DNA of 64,000 bases, from the NCBI GenBank assembly GCA_965225955.1, contig CBDDBX010000008.1, positions 1-64,000 on the forward strand, in the 5' to 3' direction. Below, piece by piece: positions 42,931 to 51,779 of this stretch (position 1 is its first letter; each line of letters opens with the position of its first letter). The stretch is from CBDDBX01 sp965225955. Lineage in GTDB: Bacteria > Acidobacteriota > Aminicenantia > UBA2199. A program made the translations under genes and the position numbers. Below the pieces are notes generated by a model, which did no database searches, was not told the DNA's origin, and saw nothing but the letters and a program-made list of their open reading frames with translations.

Positions 42931-43440
42931 CTATTTTTTAGCAAATTTTGAATCGTAGATTGAAATAATAGCTGTAGAGATATCTATTGTAGATGAGATA
43001 TAGGAAATACCTGAATTGTTTTTGTCAAAGATGATAGTGAAACCGTTTTTCTTACCATACTCTTCAATAATAGGCATAACTTCTTTCTGAATCTTCTGAA
43101 GTTCCTGCATCTGAATTCTGCGACCTTCAGCCTGTTTATCTTCAGCTAAACGACGAAAATCTTTTTTCTTCCTTTCAAGTGAAACAGCTTTGTCAGCTTT
43201 AGTTTTTGCATTAAGAGCAGGTGACTGCAGATCTTTTTCAAGTTTCTTGATTTCCATTTCTCTCTTCTTGAATTCCTGCTGTGCTTTTTCTGCAAAAGCT
43301 TTAATAATGTTCTGAGTCTGTTTGCCTCTCGCAGATTCGAGGATGACTCTCTGTGAATCAACAACTCCGATTTTCTGTTCTGCCTGAACAAATACTGCTG
43401 AAATCATGATAACTAAAAGAAAAATCAGACTTTTTTTCAT
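42931..43440 (-). CDS. skp: OmpH/Skp-family periplasmic chaperone
   Basis: A 169-residue protein with a signal peptide (KKSLIFLLVIMISAVFVQAE), the family start QKIGVVDSQRVILES, a long charged coiled-coil region (about 45-125) and the closing KNGFTIIFDKNNSGISYIS. Skp-type trimers hold unfolded outer-membrane proteins in the periplasm. Position right after bamA is the usual one. Confidence 0.88.
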   Translation of the reverse strand: MKKSLIFLLVIMISAVFVQAEQKIGVVDSQRVILESARGKQTQNIIKAFAEKAQQEFKKREMEIKKLEKDLQSPALNAKTKADKAVSLERKKKDFRRLAEDKQAEGRRIQMQELQKIQKEVMPIIEEYGKKNGFTIIFDKNNSGISYISSTIDISTAIISIYDSKFAKK

Positions 43441-43466
43441 GTTTAACTCCTTTCCTTAATCTTTTT

Positions 43467-45794
43467 TTAATAAAACGATGGCCCGATAGCGAATTTGAAT
43501 TCGAAATTATTATCGGTTTTGTACAGCTTTCTGGGATTGTATGCGAATATCAATCTGAAAGGCACGTTTAGCATCGGAACGTATACTTTAAACTCAACAC
43601 CAGTTGAGGTATAAACGTCTTTTAAATCTATTTTCTTACCTATATCGTAAGCATTACCAACATCATAGAACATAGCTACTGAGAACTGTTCATTAAATGC
43701 GATTCTGTATTCAAGGTTCATATAGAACGCTTTGTCACCACCAGGAGTTGATCCGGTAACTGATCTTGGACCAATCTGGTAGATTTCATAACCTCTGATG
43801 GTCTGTTCACCACCAAGATAGTATCTTTCATAAAATGGAATTTCACCTTTACCAAAGTTCTTCATGTACTGGAATACACTTCTGAAACCAAGAACGTGTT
43901 TTCTTTTATATACCGGAAGGAACTTAACATATTCAAATTTAACCTTGTGAAGATTAACTGTACCACCAAGGAATCCACCTGAGTATCTGTAGTTAAGAAG
44001 ATACTTTGTTCCTGATGTAGGGAACATAGGGGAGTCAACAGTATTGTAATAGATTGTAGGTGAAAGAGAAGAGATAATACGCTGACCTGCTGTCAGGTAA
44101 TAGTAGTAGTATGATACACCTGGGTTGAAACTTTCATCAATATCTTTAATGTCTACATCTTCATAACTGTAAGCAAGTGAAGCTCCCCAGTATCTCCAGA
44201 AACGGTATGATGTCTGGACGTTGAAACCTTTACTGGCTCTGGTATACATCAGAGGGTACTCATATGAAGAGTTAAATACTGAGATACCAAGAGTCATTGG
44301 GGTATTGAATACATAAGGCTCAGTAAATGAGAGTGAGTAGTTTTTGGCTCTTGTACCTGACTGAAGGTTAAGAGCAAGAGATTCTCCTCTTCCCATGAAG
44401 TTCTGTGTAGAATAACCAGCAGCAACAAACCATCCGTCATAACCACTGTAACCTACATTAAAGTTTATCATCTGACGGTTAAGCTCTCTTACCTTAACCT
44501 TGATATTCATCTTATTCTGGTTATCAGGATCAGGAGTAATTTCCGGCATCTCGTCAATAGTCACCAGTCCAAGCTGTTTAAGAGTTCTTATACAGTCTTC
44601 CAGAAGGTTGGTGTTAAATCTGTCACCTTCTCTCAGATACCACTGACGTCTGATAACAAAGTCTTTAGTATAGTGGTTTCCAACAAAGTCAACGTTTCCT
44701 ACATATACAACGTCATGTTCTGCAATTCTGAATGTAAGATCAGCAATCTTTTTAACGGGATCAAGATTCTCTTCAGGAATTATATTACAGTAGGCATATC
44801 CAAGAGATGCGTAAATTTTTCTCACATCTTCACGGGCTTCATCTCTTTTTTTTATGTCGAAATGAGCTGCCTTTTTCATATGATTTCTGACAACATTTTC
44901 TATATATGAGGATTTAATAATCTTGTTACCCTTAACAGCGATTTTACCAAGAGTGTATTTGGGGCCAGGATCTACAGGAATTGAGATCTTAAGCATTCTC
45001 TTCTTTTTACTGAAGAACCAGAGTCCCTGTTTCTCAATCATTTCCATTTTGGGCTGACCTACTTTGGCTTCAAGATAACCCTGGGATTTCATTCTGAGTT
45101 CTACTTCTTCAAGATCTTCAGCGATTTTTTCTCTGTTATAAACATCTTTACCGCCAATTGCAGAAAGAATGCCGTGTCTTTTATTGTTTTTCATTCCTTT
45201 TACAAGGAGTGAATGTTTAACATCTGTTTTTTCAATACCAGGGAAAGCCAGCATACCAATTTTTGTACGACTTTTTGGGTCGATACTGATAGTAACCTCT
45301 ACGGTTTCTCCGGTATTTTTAGTTTCTACAGCAACATCTCCGTCATTATATCCCTTTTCCCGAAGCATTTCTGTGATTATCTGTTCAGCCTGCTTCAGTT
45401 TCACGGGATTAAAGTAGGAGTATGTCATGAGGTTTATATTCTTTTCCTGAAGTTTCTCATTAATAGCTTTCTCTTTAAATTTCTTTGTGGTTTTGAAGTC
45501 AACTTTTGAAATGAACCTGTTTTCTTTAACAGTTATTGTGACAATTTTGCCATCTTCACCGTCTTCAGCATCTATTTTTATATGCTCAAAAAAACCTGTC
45601 TTCCAGAGGGCTTTAAAATCTTCTCTCATAAGAGTCTTATGGAAAATAGCCTGGGGTTTGGACTTCATGTAAAAAAGGATTGTATCTCGTGTAGCCTTCT
45701 TATTTCCCTTTATAATGATCTTCTCAATAACTTCGGAAAACAGCCCGGAACTTATCGTCACAAAAACAACGAACAACAACAGCAAACGTCTCAT
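43467..45794 (-). CDS. bamA: Outer-membrane protein assembly factor BamA
   Basis: A 775-residue protein with a signal peptide, five POTRA domains (about 20-430; for example VIEKIIIKGNKKATRDTIL and DVVYVGNVDFVGNHYTKDFV) and a C-terminal 16-strand barrel. The barrel carries the conserved region near ERYYLGGEQTIRGYE (Omp85 family R-G motif), and the protein ends in an aromatic residue (IGPSFY). It inserts beta-barrel proteins in the outer membrane. A near-consensus promoter lies directly upstream. Confidence 0.94.
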   Translation of the reverse strand: MRRLLLLFVVFVTISSGLFSEVIEKIIIKGNKKATRDTILFYMKSKPQAIFHKTLMREDFKALWKTGFFEHIKIDAEDGEDGKIVTITVKENRFISKVDFKTTKKFKEKAINEKLQEKNINLMTYSYFNPVKLKQAEQIITEMLREKGYNDGDVAVETKNTGETVEVTISIDPKSRTKIGMLAFPGIEKTDVKHSLLVKGMKNNKRHGILSAIGGKDVYNREKIAEDLEEVELRMKSQGYLEAKVGQPKMEMIEKQGLWFFSKKKRMLKISIPVDPGPKYTLGKIAVKGNKIIKSSYIENVVRNHMKKAAHFDIKKRDEAREDVRKIYASLGYAYCNIIPEENLDPVKKIADLTFRIAEHDVVYVGNVDFVGNHYTKDFVIRRQWYLREGDRFNTNLLEDCIRTLKQLGLVTIDEMPEITPDPDNQNKMNIKVKVRELNRQMINFNVGYSGYDGWFVAAGYSTQNFMGRGESLALNLQSGTRAKNYSLSFTEPYVFNTPMTLGISVFNSSYEYPLMYTRASKGFNVQTSYRFWRYWGASLAYSYEDVDIKDIDESFNPGVSYYYYYLTAGQRIISSLSPTIYYNTVDSPMFPTSGTKYLLNYRYSGGFLGGTVNLHKVKFEYVKFLPVYKRKHVLGFRSVFQYMKNFGKGEIPFYERYYLGGEQTIRGYEIYQIGPRSVTGSTPGGDKAFYMNLEYRIAFNEQFSVAMFYDVGNAYDIGKKIDLKDVYTSTGVEFKVYVPMLNVPFRLIFAYNPRKLYKTDNNFEFKFAIGPSFY

Positions 45795-45815
45795 TTATAC
45801 CTCACGAAAGAAAAT

Positions 45816-45844
45816 TTTATATCACAAATCTATATTAATTTCAA
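45816..45844 (-). promoter_or_regulatory. Promoter of the bamA-skp-fabZ-lpxA operon
   Basis: On the minus strand TTGAAA (45839-45844) and TATAAA (45816-45821) are separated by 17 bp. Transcription would begin near 45809, leaving a short leader before the ATG at 45794. Confidence 0.6.
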
Positions 45845-45902
45845 TAAACTGAAGACGGCGGGAACTGCCAATATTGTTGCAAAAAAAAAATTAAACCCTT
45901 TA

Positions 45903-46643
45903 TTAGTAATAAACCTGTTTTAATATGAGACCTTTTGCAGGAGCCGTCTGACCTGCTTTACGTCTGTCTTTAGCTTCAAAAATTTCAGGAATATCCGAGG
46001 CTTTTATTTTACCCCTGCCTACGTCAATTATTGTTCCTATAATATTTCTTACCATATATCTGAGGAAGCTTCGTCCTGTTATGGTAAATGTAATCATGTC
46101 TCCTTTTACTTTCATTGTGAAGGAGTCGATTTCCCTTGTTCTTTTTTTTTGTGGCTCATCTGAGGTAAAAGAACTGAAGTCTTTGGTACCTATGAAATGT
46201 GTAAGAGCTCTGCGCATAGCAGCTTTATTCAGAGGGTATGGAATATGATGTGCAAACCGTGAATCAAATGGAGATATAATCTGACCTGCAAAAATCCTGT
46301 ATTCATAAGTTTTACCTTTTGCACAGAATCTTGCATTGAAAGACTGATCCATTATTTCACACTCAATAACTCTTATATCTTTGGGAAGCAGAGAGTTGAG
46401 TGCCCTGATCATTGAATCAGGTTCGATTTTTATGTGAATGTTGAAATTTGCTGTAAGCCCTTCAGAGTGAACACCTGCATCAGTACGACTACTGCCGGTA
46501 ACAATGACTCTTTTTTTAGCAATAATGGTTATAACTCTTACGAGTTCACCCTGTACTGTTCTGAATTTCTGTGTCTGGAACTGCCACCCTTTATAATCGG
46601 TGCCGTCATACTGTACAACTATCCTGTAATTATATCTATTCAT
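45903..46643 (-). CDS. truA: tRNA pseudouridine(38-40) synthase
   Basis: A 246-residue enzyme: VVQYDGTDYKGWQFQTQ, the catalytic aspartate in GSSRTDAGVHSEG, FNARFCAKGKTYEYRI and SFLRYMVRNIIGTIIDVGRG. It modifies the anticodon arm of tRNAs. Length is typical. It lies between rpmB and bamA on the same strand. A T-rich run follows the stop on the minus strand and may act as a weak terminator. Confidence 0.94.
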   Translation of the reverse strand: MNRYNYRIVVQYDGTDYKGWQFQTQKFRTVQGELVRVITIIAKKRVIVTGSSRTDAGVHSEGLTANFNIHIKIEPDSMIRALNSLLPKDIRVIECEIMDQSFNARFCAKGKTYEYRIFAGQIISPFDSRFAHHIPYPLNKAAMRRALTHFIGTKDFSSFTSDEPQKKRTREIDSFTMKVKGDMITFTITGRSFLRYMVRNIIGTIIDVGRGKIKASDIPEIFEAKDRRKAGQTAPAKGLILKQVYY

Positions 46644-46675
46644 TTATTAGGTTTCCGGGAAGGGGTTTGAGAAGT

Positions 46676-46708
46676 ATGAAAATCCGGGAAGATAATCCGG
46701 ATTTTCAT
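46676..46708 (-). terminator. Stem-loop between rpmB and truA
   Basis: A perfect 12-bp stem (46676-46687 with 46697-46708) with a nine-base loop. On the minus strand it is not followed by a U tract; on the plus strand a T8 run follows only after ten more bases. It may end or stabilise the rpmB message. Confidence 0.45.
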
Positions 46709-46745
46709 TCCAATGATCTTTTTTTTCTGTTCATAAAGAGAAAAA

Positions 46746-46937
46746 TCATATAGACTTTTCGATTTTATTGGAACGGATGCAGGAAGTGCAAACGGTTTTT
46801 CTAACGGTTTCTCCGTTATCGTTCACTTTAATCTTCTGCAGGTTTGGCTCCCATCTTCTTCTTGTAGTTTTATGGGAATGACTCACATTGTTTCCTGTTA
46901 TTGGCTTTTTACCACATACATCGCACACTTTTGCCAT
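46746..46937 (-). CDS. rpmB: 50S ribosomal protein bL28
   Basis: A 63-residue protein. VCDVCGKKPITGNNVSHSHK at the N terminus and TVCTSCIRSNKI at the end show the paired C-x2-C motifs of the zinc-binding form of bL28. RRRWEPNLQKIKV is the family core. Basic and complete. Confidence 0.95.
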   Translation of the reverse strand: MAKVCDVCGKKPITGNNVSHSHKTTRRRWEPNLQKIKVNDNGETVRKTVCTSCIRSNKIEKSI

Positions 46938-47045
46938 TGTTAGATTCTCCTGAATTAAAATGATACCCTATTCTACTAGATTTTAAGGGATTTTGCAAGG
47001 TGAAAGGGGAGACAGTCTTAAAATAACTGTCTCCGGGCATTATGA

Positions 47046-48314
47046 CTATTTAAGCTTTGGAAGAATTTCCTTCAGCATATCTTTATGTACAGTGAATGTC
47101 AGCATTTTCAGACGAACAAAATCTCCTCTGAAGAAGTAGTACCCGTGATGTTTACCAGCTCTTGCTGAACGACCTGAATCTTTGATAAGGAACCAGTCCT
47201 GGCCTTTATATCTTTTAAATCCAATCAGATGAATTCCGTGGTCATCATCAGTTGTTTTATTTGAAATTCTGTATTCTCTTGAATCCTGGTTGATATATTT
47301 ACCCGGGATATCAAAGGTTGGAATAAAGCAGATATCTTTCTGAGGCAGTTTTCCTGGTTCAGAGATATCACCACCAATTACCATAGAATAACCGTTGTTG
47401 ATAGCTTTTCTGATTGTACTGTACCAGACTTTAAGTGGCAGATTAACATAATCTTTGTTGTGCCACCAGTTATCTGGATATTTGTATTCAGCCTGTGTAT
47501 AGAAAGGAGCTGATTTAGTGGACATTACTGAATAGTAGTCATCAAGGTTCAGTCCGGTTTCCTTAAGGAAGCTTTCAGGAGTGTACTTTTTACCTTTATA
47601 TGTGAATTCTGATGGAGGTGTGCCCATATGTTTACTTACAATAAGTTCAATATGTTTGCGGTTCTCTTTTTCATTCCACAGGTTATTTTTCTTAATATAT
47701 TTCAAATAGCTCTTAAGCTCTTTCATAAGAGGACCATGGTTGTGTCTGTCGCCTTTTTTCAGAACACCTGAATAAGCTTCAAGTGGAGCAGCTCCATATT
47801 TTTTCCAGATTCTTACAACTCCATTTGACTGACCACCACCGGCAACATATGATTTACCTCTGGTTTTAACATAGCCCATGGCTTTTTCAATATACTCATA
47901 ATATGGAACCCACATTTCAGCGAGTTTAATCTTTTTACCGGAAATTCTGTAGATTTCTGATTCAAAGAATGAAATTGCTGAAAAGCTCCAGCAGGTAGAT
48001 GTCATGAACTGTGGCTGAGGTTCAAAATGGTATACTTTTTTAAAAACTTCCGGTGATGCGGGAGGATATACACCTTTTGTATTTGACTGAATGGATCTCC
48101 ATGCCTCTCTCTCTGCCTTGATTCTTACTTTCTCTTTTTTGAGAATATCTGCAGTAACTTCATTAGCCTTTTTAACTTCAGCTTTTCTTTTTTCTGCAAT
48201 CTCTTTTAGAGCTTTGTCTCTTTTTGGTTTCACATAAACCGTACTGTTCTGTGCAGTGAGTGATGCAACTGAAAACAGCATAACCGCAGCAAATGTAGCA
48301 GTTGTTTTGTTCAT
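47046..48314 (-). CDS. Exported papain-like (C1) cysteine peptidase
   Basis: A 422-residue protein with a signal peptide (ends near LTAQN), a charged helical segment (about 30-75) that may be a propeptide, and a papain-like domain. The nucleophile is Cys108 in FMTSTCWSFSAISFFESE; the histidine lies in DDDHGIHLIGFKR and is followed by DWFLIKDSGRSARAG, where Asp replaces the usual Asn. Bacterial C1 peptidases of this type resemble bleomycin-hydrolase-like enzymes. It would act in the periplasm or outside. Single-gene unit. Confidence 0.8.
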   Translation of the reverse strand: MNKTTATFAAVMLFSVASLTAQNSTVYVKPKRDKALKEIAEKRKAEVKKANEVTADILKKEKVRIKAEREAWRSIQSNTKGVYPPASPEVFKKVYHFEPQPQFMTSTCWSFSAISFFESEIYRISGKKIKLAEMWVPYYEYIEKAMGYVKTRGKSYVAGGGQSNGVVRIWKKYGAAPLEAYSGVLKKGDRHNHGPLMKELKSYLKYIKKNNLWNEKENRKHIELIVSKHMGTPPSEFTYKGKKYTPESFLKETGLNLDDYYSVMSTKSAPFYTQAEYKYPDNWWHNKDYVNLPLKVWYSTIRKAINNGYSMVIGGDISEPGKLPQKDICFIPTFDIPGKYINQDSREYRISNKTTDDDHGIHLIGFKRYKGQDWFLIKDSGRSARAGKHHGYYFFRGDFVRLKMLTFTVHKDMLKEILPKLK

Positions 48315-48623
48315 AATTACTCCTTATAGATTATTAAGATTATATTAAAAAAAATTATAGCAGGAGATAAAGATATTTCCAATAAGGGAAAGATATGAAA
48401 TATATCTGCAGAATCTCCGGGGTACTGATTTTTAGTTAATAGTGGATGGGTTTTCATCTTATTTTCATGTTGTGGATATATGCTAATCAGAAGAAGTGAG
48501 GTTGCCTTTAAGGTTATAAAGAGCCCTTAAGTCAGTGCTGGTCTGTGTTAGTCACTGTCTGTCCGTGTTTTATTAAGAAGTAAAACTATTTCAGAAAAAT
48601 ACAGGTAACCGGCAAGTGGTTTA
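48315..48623. other. Gene-free stretch between the C1 peptidase and pgpA
   Basis: About 310 bases with no coding signal. It includes GGTCTGTGTTAGTCACTGTC-like text at 48540-48570, similar to the TGTCTGTC-rich repeats elsewhere. The half next to the peptidase gene is AT-rich and probably carries its promoter, but I cannot name boxes with confidence. Confidence 0.45.
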
Positions 48624-49088
48624 CTAAATAAAGAGGGGTTCGATTACTCTTATATATATATGTATTATTATAAGAGCATAGATTCCGGCAAAGACATCAT
48701 CAAACATGATGCCCCATCCCTCTTTCAGCTTCTTGTCAGCTGTGGAAACCGGTGGAGGTTTGAGAATATCAAAAGCTCTGAAAAGAATAAAAGCGATCAG
48801 GTAATATTTAATCTGATGGGGAACAAGTATCAGAGCAATCATCTGGCCTGCAACTTCATCAATAATTACTTCCCCGGGGTCTTCTTTTTTGAGGTATCTT
48901 TCAGTTATTGTGGATATTGGAACTCCGATTCCTGTAACAATAGCTATGAGACCCAGAAAAAGCCATAAATTATCTATAGGGTAGTACCAGAGTAGAGTTA
49001 CTGTAGCCAGTGCTCCCAGTGTGCCAGGGGCAATGGGAGATTTACCAATAAAAAACAGGGTGGAAAGGAGGTGACAGATTCTATTCAT
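48624..49088 (-). CDS. pgpA: Phosphatidylglycerophosphatase A
   Basis: A 154-residue membrane enzyme with the family start LLSTLFFIGKSPIAPGTLGALATV, the acidic DPGEVIIDEVAGQMIAL motif and the end DILKPPPVSTADKKLKEGWG, MFDDVFAGIYALI. It removes the phosphate from phosphatidylglycerophosphate to form phosphatidylglycerol. It overlaps rimO by four bases. Confidence 0.92.
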   Translation of the reverse strand: MNRICHLLSTLFFIGKSPIAPGTLGALATVTLLWYYPIDNLWLFLGLIAIVTGIGVPISTITERYLKKEDPGEVIIDEVAGQMIALILVPHQIKYYLIAFILFRAFDILKPPPVSTADKKLKEGWGIMFDDVFAGIYALIIIHIYIRVIEPLFI

Positions 49089-50416
49089 ATCTTTTCGCCA
49101 TAAAGAATTTCGTTTTCAAAGCTGGTAATTTTAACCTCTGTAATAGAGTCCATCTCTTCAAAAGGAGTATTTACAACAGTCAGACCGTCAACTTCAGGGG
49201 CCTGGGAAGAGATTCTTCCTATTGTAGAACCGCTGTCCCATGGACAGGGGCCCAGAGGCAGAAATTCAGTAGTTGTATCTTTAATTCTTTTATTATATTT
49301 CTCAATATTTATGTCAGAAATATCCATAATGAATTCCCTGCGGTCAATGCTGAGTTCGGGATCCACTTTGGGTTCCATTTCAAAAGCAGTGGTGTTCTCT
49401 TCATCTGAATATGCAAAAGCTCCGATTCTCTCAATTTCGCTCTCTTCGGCAAAACGTCTGAGTTCATCAAAATCTGTCTCCTGTTCACCAGGGAATCCGG
49501 TTATAAAGGTTGCTCTGATTACTGCATTGTCGAAGTTACTGCGTATTCTCTGTACCAGGTGAAGTTTTTCGGAAAGAGATCCTCTCCGGTTCATCTTTTC
49601 CAGTATTCTCTCTGAAACATGCTGAAACGGAAGATCAAAATAGGGGAGCACTCCGGGAAGTTTAAAGATAGAGAGCATCTCTTCACTTACATCTTCCGGC
49701 ATAAGGTAGAGAATTCTTATCCATTTAAATCCAATAGAAGATATCTCCTGCATAAGTTCCGGTAGCAGTGAACTACCTTCAATATCTGTGCCATACCAGG
49801 AGGTGTTCTGGGATATAATGATGAGCTCTTCAACACCTCTGGCAAAGAGCTGTTCTGCTTCATCTACAATAGAGTATATCTCTCTCGATCTGTAGTGCCC
49901 TCTTATATAGGGAATAGCGCAGAAGCTGCAACTCATATTACACCCTTCTGCTATTTTAAGGTAGGCTGATTTTTCGCCTCCAATATTGAATCTTGCATCT
50001 TCGTGATCATAAAGAAACGGATGATGGTCAGCTTTTCTGTACTCTTCTCCGGCATCAGCTTCTATCTGATCACACAGTTCATTGAGGCCATTAACTCCCC
50101 AAAGGATATCTACATCCCTGAACTCTTCTCTGATATCCTCAACATATCTTTCAATAAGACAGCCAAATACTGCTACTTTTCTTATTTCACCAGTCTCTTT
50201 TCTTTCCAGGCCTTCAAAAATTGTGTCGATGGATTCTTCTTTTGAATCTCTTATAAAACCGCATGTGTTTATTATAAGCCAGTCAGCATCTTCTGAATCC
50301 GGCACTATTTCAAAACCTCTTTTCTGAAGATTCCCAAGAACAACTTCTGTATCTACATCATTCTTAAAGCAGCCAAGGCTTCTATATGTAACTGTAATAT
50401 TTTTCTTTTTAGTCAT
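49085..50416 (-). CDS. rimO: Ribosomal protein uS12 methylthiotransferase
   Basis: A 443-residue radical-SAM enzyme. The N-terminal domain starts YRSLGCFKNDVDTEVVLGNL with cysteines for the auxiliary 4Fe-4S cluster (also INTCGFIRDSKEES and VFGCLIERY). The radical-SAM motif is CNMSCSFCAIPYIRGHYRSR. A C-terminal TRAM domain follows. These fit RimO better than MiaB. ATG 50416 is used; an upstream in-frame codon at 50455 has no support. It modifies Asp88 of S12 in known cases. Confidence 0.88.
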   Translation of the reverse strand: MTKKKNITVTYRSLGCFKNDVDTEVVLGNLQKRGFEIVPDSEDADWLIINTCGFIRDSKEESIDTIFEGLERKETGEIRKVAVFGCLIERYVEDIREEFRDVDILWGVNGLNELCDQIEADAGEEYRKADHHPFLYDHEDARFNIGGEKSAYLKIAEGCNMSCSFCAIPYIRGHYRSREIYSIVDEAEQLFARGVEELIIISQNTSWYGTDIEGSSLLPELMQEISSIGFKWIRILYLMPEDVSEEMLSIFKLPGVLPYFDLPFQHVSERILEKMNRRGSLSEKLHLVQRIRSNFDNAVIRATFITGFPGEQETDFDELRRFAEESEIERIGAFAYSDEENTTAFEMEPKVDPELSIDRREFIMDISDINIEKYNKRIKDTTTEFLPLGPCPWDSGSTIGRISSQAPEVDGLTVVNTPFEEMDSITEVKITSFENEILYGEKI

Positions 50417-50549
50417 AACAGGTGGGATTCTACCAGAATAATCGCAACTTGGCAAAAACAGTGCAAATGTAAAGATGAGGTTAAAAGCTACCGGTGAGGT
50501 TTAAAATATGAATATTAGTGGATATAATCTTTTAAAAGGAGGTGTCAGG

Positions 50550-51734
50550 GTGAAATGTAAGACTAAAATCGGGGTACTGTTTTCAGGTGGCCCGGCTCCT
50601 TCAGCCAACTCTGTAATATCATCAGTAGCATTAAATTTTATAGATAACGGAATAGAGGTAACGGGTTTTTTACAGGGTTTTGAGTTCCTTCAGAAATATG
50701 ATGAGAAAACATTTCTTATGGAGGAGGGTAAACACTATATAAATATAGGGCAGAATATATCAGCAATAAGAAACAGAGGCGGAGTTTATCTTAAAACCTC
50801 CAGAGCCAATCCCGGGAAAGATATTGCTACACTGGAAGATCTGAAAGATCCTGTTAAAAACAGGAAGCTGATGAATATAGTAGAGGCTCTGAGTAGCATG
50901 GGAATAGGAATATTAATAACAATTGGAGGCGATGATACTCTTAAAACTGCAAATTTTCTTAACCATCTGGGGCTTACTGTTATTCATATTCCCAAAACTA
51001 TAGATAACGACTATTACGGTATTCCATGGACATTTGGTTACTGGAGTGCGGTGCAGACTTCCAAAGAACTGCTGCTTAATCTGAAAGCAGATGCAGAGAG
51101 TACAAACTCCTATTTTATTGCAGAGCTAATGGGAAGAAAGGCCGGATGGCTTACTTATGCTGCAGGTATAGCGGGAGAAACGGTGATGATGCTCTCTTCA
51201 GAAGATTTTGAAGATAAAGATGTTGTTGATCCGTCAGAAATTGCGGAAAGAGTTGTTGACCTTATAATGAGCAGGGAAAGAGCCGGGAAGCATTACGGAG
51301 TTGTTGCAGTAGCTGAGGGACTGGCAGATAAGTTACCTGAAAAGCTTAGATCAAAAGAGGTCGATAAGCACGGAAATGAGATATATGGTGCAGCAAAAAT
51401 AGGGGATCTGATAAGACAGAGGGTTGAAAAAGCATTCATCAGGAGAACCGGAAGAAAGAAGAAGGTTGTATATAAACAGATCGGTTATGAAACACGAACT
51501 GCAAGACCTGTAAGTTTTGATGTGGTAATGGGGAGTATGCTTGGGTATGGAGCCTGGGCTCTGTTTAAAAAAGGAATTGGAGGGGTTATGGTTTCAGTAT
51601 CAGACAACTTTTCCGTAATTGGTATTCCTTTCGGGGATCTTATAGATAAAGACAGTCTTAAAACCAGATTGAGAAATGTGCCGGTAGGAAGTGATTTCTA
51701 CAATCTTAAAGAAGCTCTGTCATTCATGAAATAA
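50550..51734 (+). CDS. pfp: 6-phosphofructokinase, probably PPi-dependent
   Basis: A 394-residue enzyme. GTG 50550 is the start, decided by a near-perfect AAAGGAGGTG five bases upstream; the ATG at 50508 lacks such a site. It has GVLFSGGPAPSANSVISSV, ITIGGDDTLKTANFL and IPKTIDNDYYGIPWTFGYWS. The GGDDT aspartate and the lysine in PKTIDND are marks of pyrophosphate-using enzymes, while ATP enzymes have GGDGS and PGTIDND. FIAELMGRKAGWLTY is the MGR motif for fructose 6-phosphate. It phosphorylates fructose 6-phosphate in glycolysis, reversibly if PPi-linked. Confidence 0.88.
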   Translation: MKCKTKIGVLFSGGPAPSANSVISSVALNFIDNGIEVTGFLQGFEFLQKYDEKTFLMEEGKHYINIGQNISAIRNRGGVYLKTSRANPGKDIATLEDLKDPVKNRKLMNIVEALSSMGIGILITIGGDDTLKTANFLNHLGLTVIHIPKTIDNDYYGIPWTFGYWSAVQTSKELLLNLKADAESTNSYFIAELMGRKAGWLTYAAGIAGETVMMLSSEDFEDKDVVDPSEIAERVVDLIMSRERAGKHYGVVAVAEGLADKLPEKLRSKEVDKHGNEIYGAAKIGDLIRQRVEKAFIRRTGRKKKVVYKQIGYETRTARPVSFDVVMGSMLGYGAWALFKKGIGGVMVSVSDNFSVIGIPFGDLIDKDSLKTRLRNVPVGSDFYNLKEALSFMK

Positions 51735-51759
51735 GCCTGCAGATGGGTGGTCTGCAGGC
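51735..51759. terminator. Terminator between convergent genes
   Basis: GCCTGCAGA (51735-51743) pairs perfectly with TCTGCAGGC (51751-51759). On the minus strand TTATTTC follows; on the plus strand CCATTTCAT. It serves the phosphofructokinase gene and possibly the metallophosphoesterase gene. Confidence 0.65.
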
Positions 51760-51779
51760 CCATTTCATAAATGTGCCTC

